Notes: generated by a model from the letters alone, not told the origin. A stretch of 34,909 nt of DNA from Blastococcus sp. CT_GayMR20 (GCF_004570345.1 NZ_SPQM01000040.1:1-34909); one strand, 5' to 3'. Shown: positions 27,584 to 34,909, counted from the stretch's first letter. Translations and numbers: made by a program.

Positions 27584-28437
27584 TGGCGACGCGGGTTCTG
27601 GAGTCCGCCCCGAACCTGGGGCAGCTCTACGCGAAGGCCGCCGTCACGGCGTGGGGCCGGGGCGGCGACCTGCCGGACGAGCACCTGGCCCGGAAGGGCG
27701 TCACCGTCGACCCGGCGCACCTGGCCGCCTACACGCGGGTGTGCCGGCTGCCGCTGAACGACGTCCTGCCGGCGACGTACCCGCACATGCTCACCTTCCC
27801 GCTGCAGATGGCGCTGATGAGCGACCGCGCGTTCCCGCTGGCACTGCCCGGCCTGGTCCACGTGCGCAACCGGATCGAGGTGCTGGGCCCGATCGGCTCC
27901 GACGCGCTGCTGGACCTGGAGGTGTGGGCGGAGAACTTCGCCACTCACCGCAGCGGCGCCGCCGTGGACCTGTGCGCGACGGTCTCCGCCGGCGGCCAGG
28001 AGGTGTGGCGCTCGCGGTCGACGTACCTGTCGCGGGGGGCGACGGCGCCCGAGGGTGCGCCGGAGGCCCACATCGAGGTGGCGGTCGGCGACCTCGAGCG
28101 GGTCTCGGCCACCTGGCGGGTCCCGGACGACGCCGGACGGCGGTACGCCAAGGTCTCCGGCGACGTGAACCCGATCCACCTGTCGGGTCTCACAGCGAAG
28201 GCGTTCGGCTTCAAGCGGGCGATCGCGCACGGCATGTGGGTGAAGGCCCGCGTGCTGGGAGCGCTGTCCGGGCGGCTGCCCGACGCGATCGACGTCGACG
28301 TCAGCTTCCGCAAGCCGCTGTTGCTCCCCAGCACGGTGACGTTGTCGACGGCGCAGGCGGGCGGTGGCTGGGACTTCGCCGTCCGCAACGAGAAGAGCGC
28401 GACCGAGCACGTCGTCGGGACCATCCGCCCCCACTGA
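27583..28437 (+). CDS. MaoC-family (R)-enoyl-CoA hydratase/dehydratase, HtdX-like
   Basis: A 284-residue double hot-dog protein, close in length to M. tuberculosis HtdX. The C-terminal half carries the hydratase-2 motif YAKVSGDVNPIHLSG with catalytic Asp194 and His199, followed by GFKRAIAHGMW. The N-terminal half is a degenerate hot-dog that usually shapes the acyl-chain pocket. It interconverts trans-2-enoyl and (R)-3-hydroxyacyl thioesters, which the neighbouring reductase links to 3-ketoacyl thioesters. TGATG overlap with the reductase gene indicates coupling. No strong terminator follows; the best hairpin is at 28555-28575. Confidence 0.92.
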   Translation: MATRVLESAPNLGQLYAKAAVTAWGRGGDLPDEHLARKGVTVDPAHLAAYTRVCRLPLNDVLPATYPHMLTFPLQMALMSDRAFPLALPGLVHVRNRIEVLGPIGSDALLDLEVWAENFATHRSGAAVDLCATVSAGGQEVWRSRSTYLSRGATAPEGAPEAHIEVAVGDLERVSATWRVPDDAGRRYAKVSGDVNPIHLSGLTAKAFGFKRAIAHGMWVKARVLGALSGRLPDAIDVDVSFRKPLLLPSTVTLSTAQAGGGWDFAVRNEKSATEHVVGTIRPH

Positions 28438-28613
28438 GCGCGCCTGGTGCTCAGGACTGCGCGGTCGGCCACCCAGGACGGCGTGCGCAGGGTCCGCCCC
28501 GTCGTCAGCCCCTACCCGCGCGACGCTGACCGAGCACGCGCCGGGCGCCACCGGGAGCATCCGCTGGAGGTGCTCCTGTGTGGTCGGCCGTCGGTCCCCG
28601 AGCCGCCTGGGCC

Positions 28614-28645
28614 ACCGAACCGGTTCGGTCTCCGATCACTGATCG
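28614..28645. promoter_or_regulatory. Two palindromes upstream of the transporter promoter
   Basis: ACCGAACCGGTTCGGT (28614-28629) is a perfect 16-base palindrome with an AACCGGTT core typical of LacI-family sites. CGATCA-C-TGATCG (28633-28645) is a perfect dyad with a single central base. They lie 22 to 53 bases before the -35 box. The first is centred 84 bases from the palindrome at 28701-28710, about eight helical turns. Confidence 0.5.
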
Positions 28646-28666
28646 CCAACGACCTTTGCGTATTCC

Positions 28667-28695
28667 TTGACGACTTCCCGGCCCCTCCCTACTGT
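28667..28695 (+). promoter_or_regulatory. Predicted promoter of the transporter - dimethylformamidase-like operon
   Basis: TTGACG (28667-28672), a 17-base spacer and TACTGT (28690-28695) fit a housekeeping sigma-factor promoter. The start of transcription should fall near 28702, giving a 5' leader of about 27 bases. Confidence 0.62.
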
Positions 28696-28700
28696 CTGCA

Positions 28701-28710
28701 CAAACGTTTG
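28701..28710. promoter_or_regulatory. LacI-type operator palindrome CAAACGTTTG
   Basis: A perfect 10-base palindrome with central CG, embedded in GCA-CAAACGTTTG-CTC, much like LacI/GalR operators. It overlaps the predicted transcription start, so a bound repressor would block initiation. No LacI-family gene lies in the window, so the regulator must be encoded elsewhere. Confidence 0.6.
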
Positions 28711-28728
28711 CTCTGAAGGGAGCTACCC

Positions 28729-29700
28729 ATGCATGTCCCTCGATACTTCACGAGAGCGGTGACTCTGGTCGCCGCTCTCCTCGTCTCGACAGCGCTCGCC
28801 GCCTGCGGCGGAGCGGAGGCCTCCGGGGGCGGTGAGCAGAAGACGATCGCGTTCAGCCACGCGGCGTCGGAAGCCCCGATCGCCGTGGCCGTCACGGCCG
28901 CTGCCAAGGCGCGCGCCGAGGAGCTCGGCTACCGCTTCCTGTCGGACGACCCCCGCGGTGACACGGCCGTCCAGGTCAAGGACATCGAGAACTGGATCAC
29001 GCAGGGGGTCGACGCGATCGTCGTGTTCCCCTTCGACCCGTCCACCGTGGCCGGCCTGCAGAAGCGCGCGCAGGACGCGGGTATCAAGTGGATCACGTAC
29101 AGCGCGCAGATGCCCGACGCGGACGGCGCGGTGCTCTTCTCCCACGAGGCCTCCGGTGAGGTCATCGCCGAGTCCGTGACGCAGTGGATCTCCACCCAGG
29201 GCGGCAGGCCGGTCAAGGCTCTCCTGCTGACCGCGAGCGCGCTGACGTCCGTGGCGCCGCGCTGGGAGCTGCCTGGGGAAGCCATCGAGGCCGCCCCCAA
29301 CGGGAGCGTCGTGGCCGAGCAGGATGCCCTCGATGAGGCCACGGGGCTGCGCGTCACCGAGGATGTCCTCCAGGCTCATCCTGACCTGCGCGTCGTCATC
29401 TCCATGAACGACGACAGTGCACTCGGTGCGCTCAAGGCGTTCCAGAACGCCGGCATCCCCGCCGCAGAGAGCTACATCGCGGGCCAGGACGGGAACGTCC
29501 GGGCACTCGAGGAGCTCCAGACGGACGGTCACTACAAGGCGACGGCGGCCCTGCGCGTGCAGACGCTCGGCCAGGACATCGCCAACATCGCCGACCGTGT
29601 CTTGAACGGCGAGTCCGACGTGGTGATCGAGCAGACACCCGTGCTTGCCTCGTTCGAGGACCAGGCCCTCGTCGCCGAGCTCCTGGACGAATGGAACTAG
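28729..29700 (+). CDS. Sugar-type ABC transporter substrate-binding lipoprotein
   Basis: A 323-residue extracytoplasmic binding protein of periplasmic-binding-protein type I (RbsB-like, Peripla_BP_4). The signal peptide has Arg5 and Arg9, a hydrophobic core (11-24) and lipobox LAAC with Cys26, so the mature protein should be lipid-anchored. A Gly/Ser-rich linker (27-36) leads to the binding domain (38-310), with the usual IENWITQGVDAIVVFPFDP and VVISMNDDSALGALKAFQ strands. The family binds pentoses, other sugars, autoinducer-2 and occasionally purines or amides, so the ligand is open. Start ATG 28729 has GAAGGGAG 6 bases upstream. The stop overlaps the ATPase start by 10 bases. Confidence 0.93.
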   Translation: MHVPRYFTRAVTLVAALLVSTALAACGGAEASGGGEQKTIAFSHAASEAPIAVAVTAAAKARAEELGYRFLSDDPRGDTAVQVKDIENWITQGVDAIVVFPFDPSTVAGLQKRAQDAGIKWITYSAQMPDADGAVLFSHEASGEVIAESVTQWISTQGGRPVKALLLTASALTSVAPRWELPGEAIEAAPNGSVVAEQDALDEATGLRVTEDVLQAHPDLRVVISMNDDSALGALKAFQNAGIPAAESYIAGQDGNVRALEELQTDGHYKATAALRVQTLGQDIANIADRVLNGESDVVIEQTPVLASFEDQALVAELLDEWN

Positions 29701-31232
29701 GCCCATCGGCTGCGCCGGCACTGGACGTCCGCGGGCTCGTCAAGAGCTTCGACGGACGTCCGGTGCTGGCCGGTGTCGATCTCACGGTCCGTGCCGGTGA
29801 GGTCCGTGCCCTCCTCGGGGCCAACGGAGCCGGGAAGTCGACCCTGATCAGCTGTCTCAGCGGTGCGAACATCCCCGATGGGGGCACGATCGCACTCAAC
29901 GGCGTCATCCAGGCGATTCGCTCTCCGCGCGATTCGCTGAACGCCGGGTTGTCCGTGATCTACCAGCACTTCAGCGTCCACGACGGCATGTCGGTCGCGG
30001 ACAACATCTTCCTCGGCTCGGAGCTGACCACCCGCGGGCGGCTGCGGAAGCGCGATGAGCTCCGGGCGGCCAGGCAGCTTCTCGACGGCTTCGATGTCCG
30101 CATCGACCCCCGTGTGCACGTCGGTGACCTCAGCGTCAGCGAGAAGCAGCTGGTCGAGATTGCCAAGGCGTTGCACCGCAGGCCGCATGTCCTCGTGCTC
30201 GACGAGCCCACCGCGGCGCTCGGCGAGCGGGAGGCGGCGGTTCTCCTGGACGAGGTCCGTCGTCTCGCCGACGTCCGTGGTGTCGGGGTCGTCTACGTGT
30301 CGCATCGCCTCGACGAGGTCTTCGCGATCGCCGACAGCATCACGGTGCTCCGCGACGGCGGAGTCGCCCTCGAAGGGCCACGCGCGTCCCTCCGGCGGGA
30401 GGACGTCATCGCTGCGATCTCGCCGCTCGCCGCCACTCCGTCGGCCGCGGTGCCAGAGGTGCGAAGGTCCGACCCCACGCGGCTGCTCCTGGAGACGCGC
30501 GGGCTGTCGGTCGGTGTCGTGGGGGGACTCGACCTCGACGTCGCGGCCGGCTCGTGCGTCGCCCTGTACGGGAACATGGACTCGGGGGCGTCCGACGTCC
30601 TCCGGGCGCTCAGCGGGGTCATCGCGCGCAGTGGCGGCGAGGTGCGCGTCGACGGCCAGGACTACCACCCGTCGACGCCGGTCCAGGCCATCAGGCGCGG
30701 GGTCGCCTTCGTCCCGGGCGAACGCAAGCAGGCCCTGCTGCCGGATCTCCCGGCGTCCGACAACGTGATGGTCGCGCGCCGTGCCCTCGGGTCGGCACCG
30801 TGGATGCGCAAGCGTGCACAGGAGGGTCGCGCGTTCGCCGAGCTGGCGGACGAGATGGTGCTGAGCCCGCGCCTCCCGACGTTGCCGGCGCGGTTCTTCT
30901 CCGGCGGGAACCAGCAGAAGATCCTCATCGGCCGATGGCTCCTCGCCCGACCCGGTATCAAGGTCCTGCTGCTGGACGAGCCCACCCAAGGTGTGGACAT
31001 CGCAGCCAGGGCCGAGATCTGGAAACGAATCCGGCAGGCTCTCGCCGAGCGCGAGATCGCCGTCGTCTTCCGTTCGTCCGACCCGGACGAGGTGCTGCAG
31101 CTCGGTACGGACGTCGTCGTCCTCAGCCGGGGCACCGTGACCCTGCGCACGAGCGTCTCGGACGCACGTGCCGATCAACTGATCGCAGCGGCCCATGCCG
31201 CGGAACGCACGAAGGAGCCAGCAGGTGGCTGA
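29691..31232 (+). CDS. Ribose-type ABC transporter ATPase with two ATP-binding domains
   Basis: A 513-residue cytoplasmic RbsA-like energiser. Domain 1 (10-245): Walker A GANGAGKS (43-50), Q-loop Gln92, signature LSVSEKQ (147-153), Walker B VLVLDE (167-172) and switch His205. Domain 2 (265-505): the Walker A position reads GNMDSGAS (294-301) without the lysine, while signature SGGNQQ (404-409) and Walker B VLLLDE (425-430) are intact. A degenerate second Walker A is normal in this family, so only one site is likely to hydrolyse ATP. The gene overlaps both neighbours, so binding protein, ATPase and permease are almost certainly co-translated. Confidence 0.95.
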   Translation: MELGPSAAPALDVRGLVKSFDGRPVLAGVDLTVRAGEVRALLGANGAGKSTLISCLSGANIPDGGTIALNGVIQAIRSPRDSLNAGLSVIYQHFSVHDGMSVADNIFLGSELTTRGRLRKRDELRAARQLLDGFDVRIDPRVHVGDLSVSEKQLVEIAKALHRRPHVLVLDEPTAALGEREAAVLLDEVRRLADVRGVGVVYVSHRLDEVFAIADSITVLRDGGVALEGPRASLRREDVIAAISPLAATPSAAVPEVRRSDPTRLLLETRGLSVGVVGGLDLDVAAGSCVALYGNMDSGASDVLRALSGVIARSGGEVRVDGQDYHPSTPVQAIRRGVAFVPGERKQALLPDLPASDNVMVARRALGSAPWMRKRAQEGRAFAELADEMVLSPRLPTLPARFFSGGNQQKILIGRWLLARPGIKVLLLDEPTQGVDIAARAEIWKRIRQALAEREIAVVFRSSDPDEVLQLGTDVVVLSRGTVTLRTSVSDARADQLIAAAHAAERTKEPAGG

Positions 31233-32223
31233 ACTGACAGCACGGGTCGCGATCAAGGCCCCCGATCTCAGAAGGGGCATGGCTACGAATGCGCTGCTCA
31301 TCGCGTTCGCCGTCCTGGTCCTCTTCTTCTCGCTGAGCTCCGACGTGTTCTTCACCGTGGGCAACTTCCGCACCGTCCTGCTGCAGAGCGCCCTGACGCT
31401 GGTGATCGTGACGCCCTTCGCGCTACTGCTCATGGCCGGTTACGTGGACCTGTCCGTCGGCTCCACCGTGGGTCTCTCGGCCGTGGTCAGCGGTTGGACC
31501 ATGCTGCAGGGCGTCGCCTGGCCGCTGGCGGCGCTCGTCGGAGTGCTGACCGGTCTGGTCGTGGGTCTCGTCCACTCGTGGCTGGTCGTCATCCGCGGGC
31601 TGTCGCCGATCATCGTCACCCTGGGCACGCTGTCGGCGGTCCGCGGCCTGTCGCAGATCGTGGCGCCGGACGCGCTGTACGGGTTCCCCGAGTCCTTCCT
31701 CGACTTCGGCACCGCCGGCGTGCTCGGGGTGCCGATCCTGGTCATCATCGCTGTCGTCGTCGTGACCGTCGGCGTCGTCATCCTCAACTGGACGGCTACC
31801 GGGAAGCACATCCTCGCCACGGGCGGTAACCCCGAGGCGGCGCGGGTCTCCGGTGTGAACATCACCCGGATCGGGATCTGGCTGTTCGTCATGACCGGGG
31901 CCGCCGCCGGACTGGGCGGCGTCATGCTCGCCGCCCGCGTGGGCAGTACCCCGGCCGCCACAGCCGGTCTCGGCCTGGAAATGGCGGTGCTCACCGCGGC
32001 GCTGCTGGGCGGCGTCGCCTTCACCGGTGGCCGCGGCACGATGCGGGGAGTCGTCCTCGGGGTGCTGTTCCTGGCACTGCTCCAGAACGGACTCACGATC
32101 CTCAACGTGCCGCCGTCGTGGTCGGTCGCGGCCCAGGGCACGGTGCTCGTCCTGGCGGCGTTCGCCGAGAAGCTGGCCGGCGCCCAGGCGGGGAAGGTCC
32201 GGAGCGCGGCAACTCCGGAGTGA
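31225..32223 (+). CDS. Ribose-type ABC transporter permease
   Basis: A 332-residue inner-membrane protein of the RbsC/BPD_transp_2 family with roughly eight to ten hydrophobic spans. MAGYVDLSVGSTVGLSAVV and the cytoplasmic coupling loop GGNPEAARVSGVNI are family hallmarks. Only one permease gene is present, so the channel should be a homodimer. I prefer GTG 31225, which has GAAGGAG at 31211-31217 and overlaps the ATPase stop by 8 bases; an ATG ten codons upstream is possible but sits deeper in the ATPase gene. A stem-loop follows 2 bases after the stop. Confidence 0.92.
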   Translation: MAELTARVAIKAPDLRRGMATNALLIAFAVLVLFFSLSSDVFFTVGNFRTVLLQSALTLVIVTPFALLLMAGYVDLSVGSTVGLSAVVSGWTMLQGVAWPLAALVGVLTGLVVGLVHSWLVVIRGLSPIIVTLGTLSAVRGLSQIVAPDALYGFPESFLDFGTAGVLGVPILVIIAVVVVTVGVVILNWTATGKHILATGGNPEAARVSGVNITRIGIWLFVMTGAAAGLGGVMLAARVGSTPAATAGLGLEMAVLTAALLGGVAFTGGRGTMRGVVLGVLFLALLQNGLTILNVPPSWSVAAQGTVLVLAAFAEKLAGAQAGKVRSAATPE

Positions 32224-32225
32224 TA

Positions 32226-32260
32226 CGTGGGCGCCCGGCCGGGCCGGTCGGGCGCCCACG
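32226..32260 (+). other. Intercistronic stem-loop between permease and hydrolase genes
   Basis: CGTGGGCGCCCG (32226-32237) pairs perfectly with CGGGCGCCCACG (32249-32260) around an 11-base loop. It starts 2 bases after the permease stop and lies 34 bases before the hydrolase start. No T-run follows, so it is either an imperfect terminator giving partial read-through or a 3'-end stabiliser for the transporter mRNA. Confidence 0.7.
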
Positions 32261-32294
32261 GCGACCATCGAGAACGCAGAGGAGACAAGCAAGG

Positions 32295-34541
32295 GTGCCT
32301 GCTACGAACGCCGTCTACGGATACACCGACCGCCTGTCCTACGCGCCGGGCGACCGCGTGCGGGTGCACGTCAACGTCGACCGCCCGACGGCCGTGGACG
32401 TTCAGCTGGTCGAGCTGACCGGAGACGACGTGATCAGCGTCCCGTGGAGCGGTGCCGGAACTTTCGAGGCCCTGCCGCAGGAGCACTCCGTGGGCAGCTT
32501 CGCGGTGGTCGATCAGGCCTTCTCGCGGTCCGCCCACGACTTCACCTGCGGCATCTGGTTCTGGCCCACGGCGCCCGATCTGGCTGGCCGGCAGACGCTG
32601 CTGGCCGTCGACGGGGCCGACGGCCGCGGACTCGTCCTGGCTGTCGAGGGCGGCGACGTGGTCGCTGCCGTGGACGGTCCACAGGCGGTCTCCACGCAGG
32701 TCCGGGCGGGGGCAGCGCTCCGGTCCCGGACGTGGTACTTCGCCACGGTCGAGGTCACGCAGGGCAGCCTCACGGTGCGTGTGTCCGCGGTCGGGCCGAA
32801 CCCCGTGACGTGCACGGGACACGGCGAGGCGGTCTCGCTACCCCACCTGGACGGCGCGCGGGTCAGCCTGGCGGGTGGGAAGGTGGCGCGCGTCGACCGG
32901 ACGGACGGCGCCGTGCACGGCTCCGCGCGGGACCTCTTCAACGGCAAGCTCGAGGCGCCGTTCCTCGTCGCCGGCCGGCTGAGCTCCTCGGAACTGGCCA
33001 GGGCCGCATCCGGCGACACGACGGTGGCGGTCTCCGATGTCGCGCGCGTCCTCGGAGCCTGGGACTTCGCTCCCGCACGCCCGGGCAACGACATGACCGT
33101 GCGTGGCGTCGCGGGCTCGCCCGACGGGCTGCTGGTCAATCTGCCCGCGCGGGGCGTGACCGGAGTCGGTTGGTCGGGCAGCGTCACGAGCTTCGTGCAC
33201 GCACCCGAGCAGTACGCCGCGGTGCACTTCCACGACGACGCCCTCAGCGACGTCGGCTGGTCGGCGCTGCTGGAGGCGAGCCTGCCTCACGACCTGCCCT
33301 CGGCGTTGTACGGCATCGTCCTGCGCGCGGAGGACCACACCGACGTCGTCCCGGTGACGCTGGTTCCGGCACCGGAGTCCGCACCTGCACCGATCCTCGT
33401 CGTGCTGCCGGTGTTCACCTACCTCGCCTACGCCAACGAGCACATGTTCGAGGGTGACGTCTCGGGGCTCCGAGCTGACATCCGTCTCGACCCGCGGGAC
33501 GCCGTGCGGGTCGGGAGGCCCGAGTACGGCCTTTCGCAGTACGACCGCCACTCGGATGGCACTGGTGTCTTCTTCAGTTCCGCTGCGCGGGCCATTCTCA
33601 CCATGCGCGCCGACTACGAGATGTGGCTGACCGAATCGGGCCGGGGCTATTCCGGCGACATGTACCTCCTGCGCTGGCTGCGTGGCGAGGGCTGCACGTT
33701 CGACGTCGTCACCGACCTCGAGGTGCACCAGCAGGGTCACGCCCTCCTGTCCCGTTACGCCGTCGTGGTCACCGGTGCGCACCCGGAGTACACCTCCGCC
33801 GAGATGAACGCGGGACTGCAGGCTTACCGTGACTCCGGCGGGAACCTGATGTACCTCGGCGGTAACGGCTTCTACCAGGCAACCGGTGTTCTCAGCGAGA
33901 GTCCGCTGATCACGGAGATCCGGCGCGGGAATGCCGGGGTGCGTGGCTGGGACTCCGAGCCCGGTGAGGTGACTCTGCTGAGCTCGGGAGAGCCGGCCGG
34001 TCTGTGGCGGCATCGCGGGCGCGCCCCGCAGGCTCTCGTCGGGGTGGGCTTCTGCGCCCAGGGCTGGGACCGCTCGTCCCCCTATCGGCGTTCGGCCGCG
34101 AGCTACGCCGACGACGTGAGCTGGATCTTCGACGGCGTCGAGGGCGACGTCTTCGGTTCGGTGGGTCTCGTCCGTGGCGGTGCAGCGGGTGATGAGATCG
34201 ACCGCGCCGACACCACTCTGGGCACGCCGCCCGGGACGGTGGTGCTGGCCAGCTCCTTCGGGCACAGCGACGAGTACCAGCGGGCGATCGAGGAGCTGGG
34301 CATGAACCTGCCAGGTCTGGGCGGTGGGACGACGGATCCGGAGGTTCGCGCCGACGTGACCTACACGCCGGTTCCCGGTGGCGGTGCCGTCTTCTCGGTC
34401 GGCTCGATCGCCTGGACGGGTGCGCTGGTCGGCAAGGAGGCCGACCCGGGGGTCGTCGCTGTCACCAGGAACGTCCTGCGCAGGTTCGCGGCGGCGTCCG
34501 GTCGCGTTGTTCCCGCTGTCGACGAGACGAAGGTGGACTGA
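32295..34541 (+). CDS. N,N-dimethylformamidase large-subunit-like hydrolase
   Basis: A 748-residue protein similar in length and layout to the dimethylformamidase large subunit, which hydrolyses DMF to dimethylamine and formate with a mononuclear iron. A short N-terminal strand region (8-40) precedes a LamG/concanavalin-like domain (about 65-200) and the C-terminal catalytic domain (about 255-735). From memory, the Paracoccus enzyme binds iron through Tyr399, Tyr440 and Glu521, with His519, Asn547 and Glu657 nearby. Here Tyr376, Tyr416, Glu498, His496, Asn524 and Glu634 occupy matching places (offset 23, one tyrosine 24). GTG 32295 has AGGAGA at 32280-32285; longer upstream reading runs back through the stem-loop into the permease and is unlikely. 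No signal peptide is visible, so it is cytoplasmic. No small-subunit gene is adjacent. The substrate is unproven. Confidence 0.83.
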   Translation: MPATNAVYGYTDRLSYAPGDRVRVHVNVDRPTAVDVQLVELTGDDVISVPWSGAGTFEALPQEHSVGSFAVVDQAFSRSAHDFTCGIWFWPTAPDLAGRQTLLAVDGADGRGLVLAVEGGDVVAAVDGPQAVSTQVRAGAALRSRTWYFATVEVTQGSLTVRVSAVGPNPVTCTGHGEAVSLPHLDGARVSLAGGKVARVDRTDGAVHGSARDLFNGKLEAPFLVAGRLSSSELARAASGDTTVAVSDVARVLGAWDFAPARPGNDMTVRGVAGSPDGLLVNLPARGVTGVGWSGSVTSFVHAPEQYAAVHFHDDALSDVGWSALLEASLPHDLPSALYGIVLRAEDHTDVVPVTLVPAPESAPAPILVVLPVFTYLAYANEHMFEGDVSGLRADIRLDPRDAVRVGRPEYGLSQYDRHSDGTGVFFSSAARAILTMRADYEMWLTESGRGYSGDMYLLRWLRGEGCTFDVVTDLEVHQQGHALLSRYAVVVTGAHPEYTSAEMNAGLQAYRDSGGNLMYLGGNGFYQATGVLSESPLITEIRRGNAGVRGWDSEPGEVTLLSSGEPAGLWRHRGRAPQALVGVGFCAQGWDRSSPYRRSAASYADDVSWIFDGVEGDVFGSVGLVRGGAAGDEIDRADTTLGTPPGTVVLASSFGHSDEYQRAIEELGMNLPGLGGGTTDPEVRADVTYTPVPGGGAVFSVGSIAWTGALVGKEADPGVVAVTRNVLRRFAAASGRVVPAVDETKVD

Positions 34542-34542
34542 C

Positions 34543-34909
34543 ATGGCATCGGACGGGAAGACCAGTCACTCCGCCGTCGGTACCGACCGCGTCAAGCGCG
34601 GCATGGCCGAGCAGCTCAAGGGCGGGGTGATCATGGACGTCGTCACCCCGGAGCAGGCGAAGATCGCCGAGGACGCCGGCGCGGTCGCCGTGATGGCGCT
34701 GGAGCGGGTGCCCGCCGACATCCGCGCGCAGGGCGGCATCGCGCGGATGAGCGACCCCGACATGATCGAGGGGATCATCGGCGCGGTCTCGATCCCGGTG
34801 ATGGCCAAGGCCCGGATCGGGCACTTCGTCGAGGCGCAGGTCCTGCAGAGCCTGGGCGTGGACTACATCGACGAGTCCGAGGTGCTCACCCCGGCCGACG
34901 AGGCGCACC
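34543..34909 (+). CDS. pdxS: Pyridoxal 5'-phosphate synthase subunit PdxS, N-terminal part
   Basis: The first 122 residues of a protein that is usually about 295-300 long; the window cuts it. PdxS forms the dodecameric synthase core for vitamin B6 with the glutaminase Pdx[21 protein letters not shown] holds Asp32 and [11 protein letters not shown] holds Lys89, matching the catalytic Asp24 and Lys81 of Bacillus PdxS with a constant offset of 8. The second active-site lysine would lie beyond the window. The start is one base past the hydrolase stop, so the two may be co-translated. Codon use looks more uniformly GC-ending than in the transporter genes. Confidence 0.95.
   Translation, partial: MASDGKTSHSAVGTDRVKRGMAEQLKGGVIMDVVTPEQAKIAEDAGAVAVMALERVPADIRAQGGIARMSDPDMIEGIIGAVSIPVMAKARIGHFVEAQVLQSLGVDYIDESEVLTPADEAH

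Larger units (their letters stand above)
28438..28728. other. 291-base intergenic region between the fatty-acid operon and the transporter operon
   Basis: It holds, in order: a bulged hairpin (GAGCA-TCC / GGA-GG-TGCTC, 28555-28575) that may end the thiolase operon; a 16-base palindrome (28614-28629); a 13-base dyad (28633-28645); a promoter (28667-28695); a LacI-type palindrome (28701-28710); and a Shine-Dalgarno GAAGGGAG (28715-28722). I see no convincing protein-coding gene. The mirror region is 6182-6472. The AT-richer stretch around 28640-28720 stands out from the surrounding DNA. Confidence 0.7.
17509..34909. repeat. Right arm of the 17.4-kb inverted repeat
   Basis: Mirror image of 1-17401. 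In this arm the transporter, dimethylformamidase-like and thiolase operons read on the plus strand. Which arm is the original is partly answered by the EAL gene: the left copy runs on into spacer sequence that looks like native protein, while this arm's copy hits unrelated frame-shifted residues at the spacer. The genomic strand therefore probably continues from the left arm through the spacer, and this arm is the fold-back copy. Confidence 0.97.

Noticed and set aside
32118..34541. A longer, 807-residue version of the dimethylformamidase-like protein
   Set aside because: The extra 59 residues would be read through the end of the permease gene and the stem-loop and have no family similarity. 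The GTG at 32295 has a good ribosome site.
1..34909. Composite transposon or genomic island flanked by inverted repeats
   Set aside because: No transposase, integrase, resolvase or target-site duplication is present. The inverted repeats are the gene content itself, not flanks.
1..34909. tRNA, rRNA, CRISPR arrays or riboswitches
   Set aside because: No cloverleaf-like sequence, rRNA block, regularly spaced repeat array or recognisable riboswitch core was seen on either strand. The few non-coding stretches are short.

Overview
The window is one very large inverted repeat. Bases 1-17401 are the reverse complement of 17509-34909 (position x pairs with 34910-x), and a 107-base unique spacer at 17402-17508 separates the arms. 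Every gene therefore appears twice, mirror-imaged, with identical predicted proteins. Both window ends fall on the same base of the same gene, pdxS. The join lies inside a coding sequence, the spacer is not symmetrical, and no mobile-element genes are present. The simplest reading is a fold-back (snap-back) chimera made during amplification, library preparation or assembly. A real head-to-head duplication cannot be excluded from sequence alone. The biological content is about 17.5 kb of unique DNA.

The DNA is very GC-rich, starts many genes with GTG, and carries an actinobacterial fatty-acid gene set (TetR, acyl-CoA oxidase/dehydrogenase, thiolase, two-domain FabG4-type reductase, MaoC hydratase). 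This points to Actinomycetota, probably close to Geodermatophilaceae. The family assignment is an impression, not a measurement.

Layout of one unit, read in the right arm from the centre outwards: (a) a c-di-GMP phosphodiesterase (EAL) gene cut by the junction; (b) divergent from it, a GAF-PAS-GAF-GAF-SpoIIE-type phosphatase; (c) convergent to that, a TRIC-type membrane channel; (d) an acyl-CoA oxidase/dehydrogenase translationally coupled to a TetR regulator; (e) divergent from the TetR gene, a thiolase - FabG4-like reductase - MaoC hydratase operon, with an operator of three regularly spaced half-sites in between; (f) a promoter with LacI-type palindromes driving a ribose-type ABC transporter (lipoprotein, double ATPase, permease), then a dimethylformamidase-like large subunit, then the start of pdxS.

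Regions (d) and (e) form a coherent acyl-CoA chain-processing module: oxidation, hydration, ketoreduction and thiolysis, controlled by one TetR protein. Region (f) looks like an uptake-plus-hydrolysis operon for an unidentified small molecule, probably an amide. It is the most novel biology here: the known iron-site and catalytic residues of dimethylformamidase appear present, but no small-subunit gene is adjacent, and an ABC importer is fused into the same transcription unit. Regions (a) and (b) pair c-di-GMP breakdown with a multi-sensor phosphatase.
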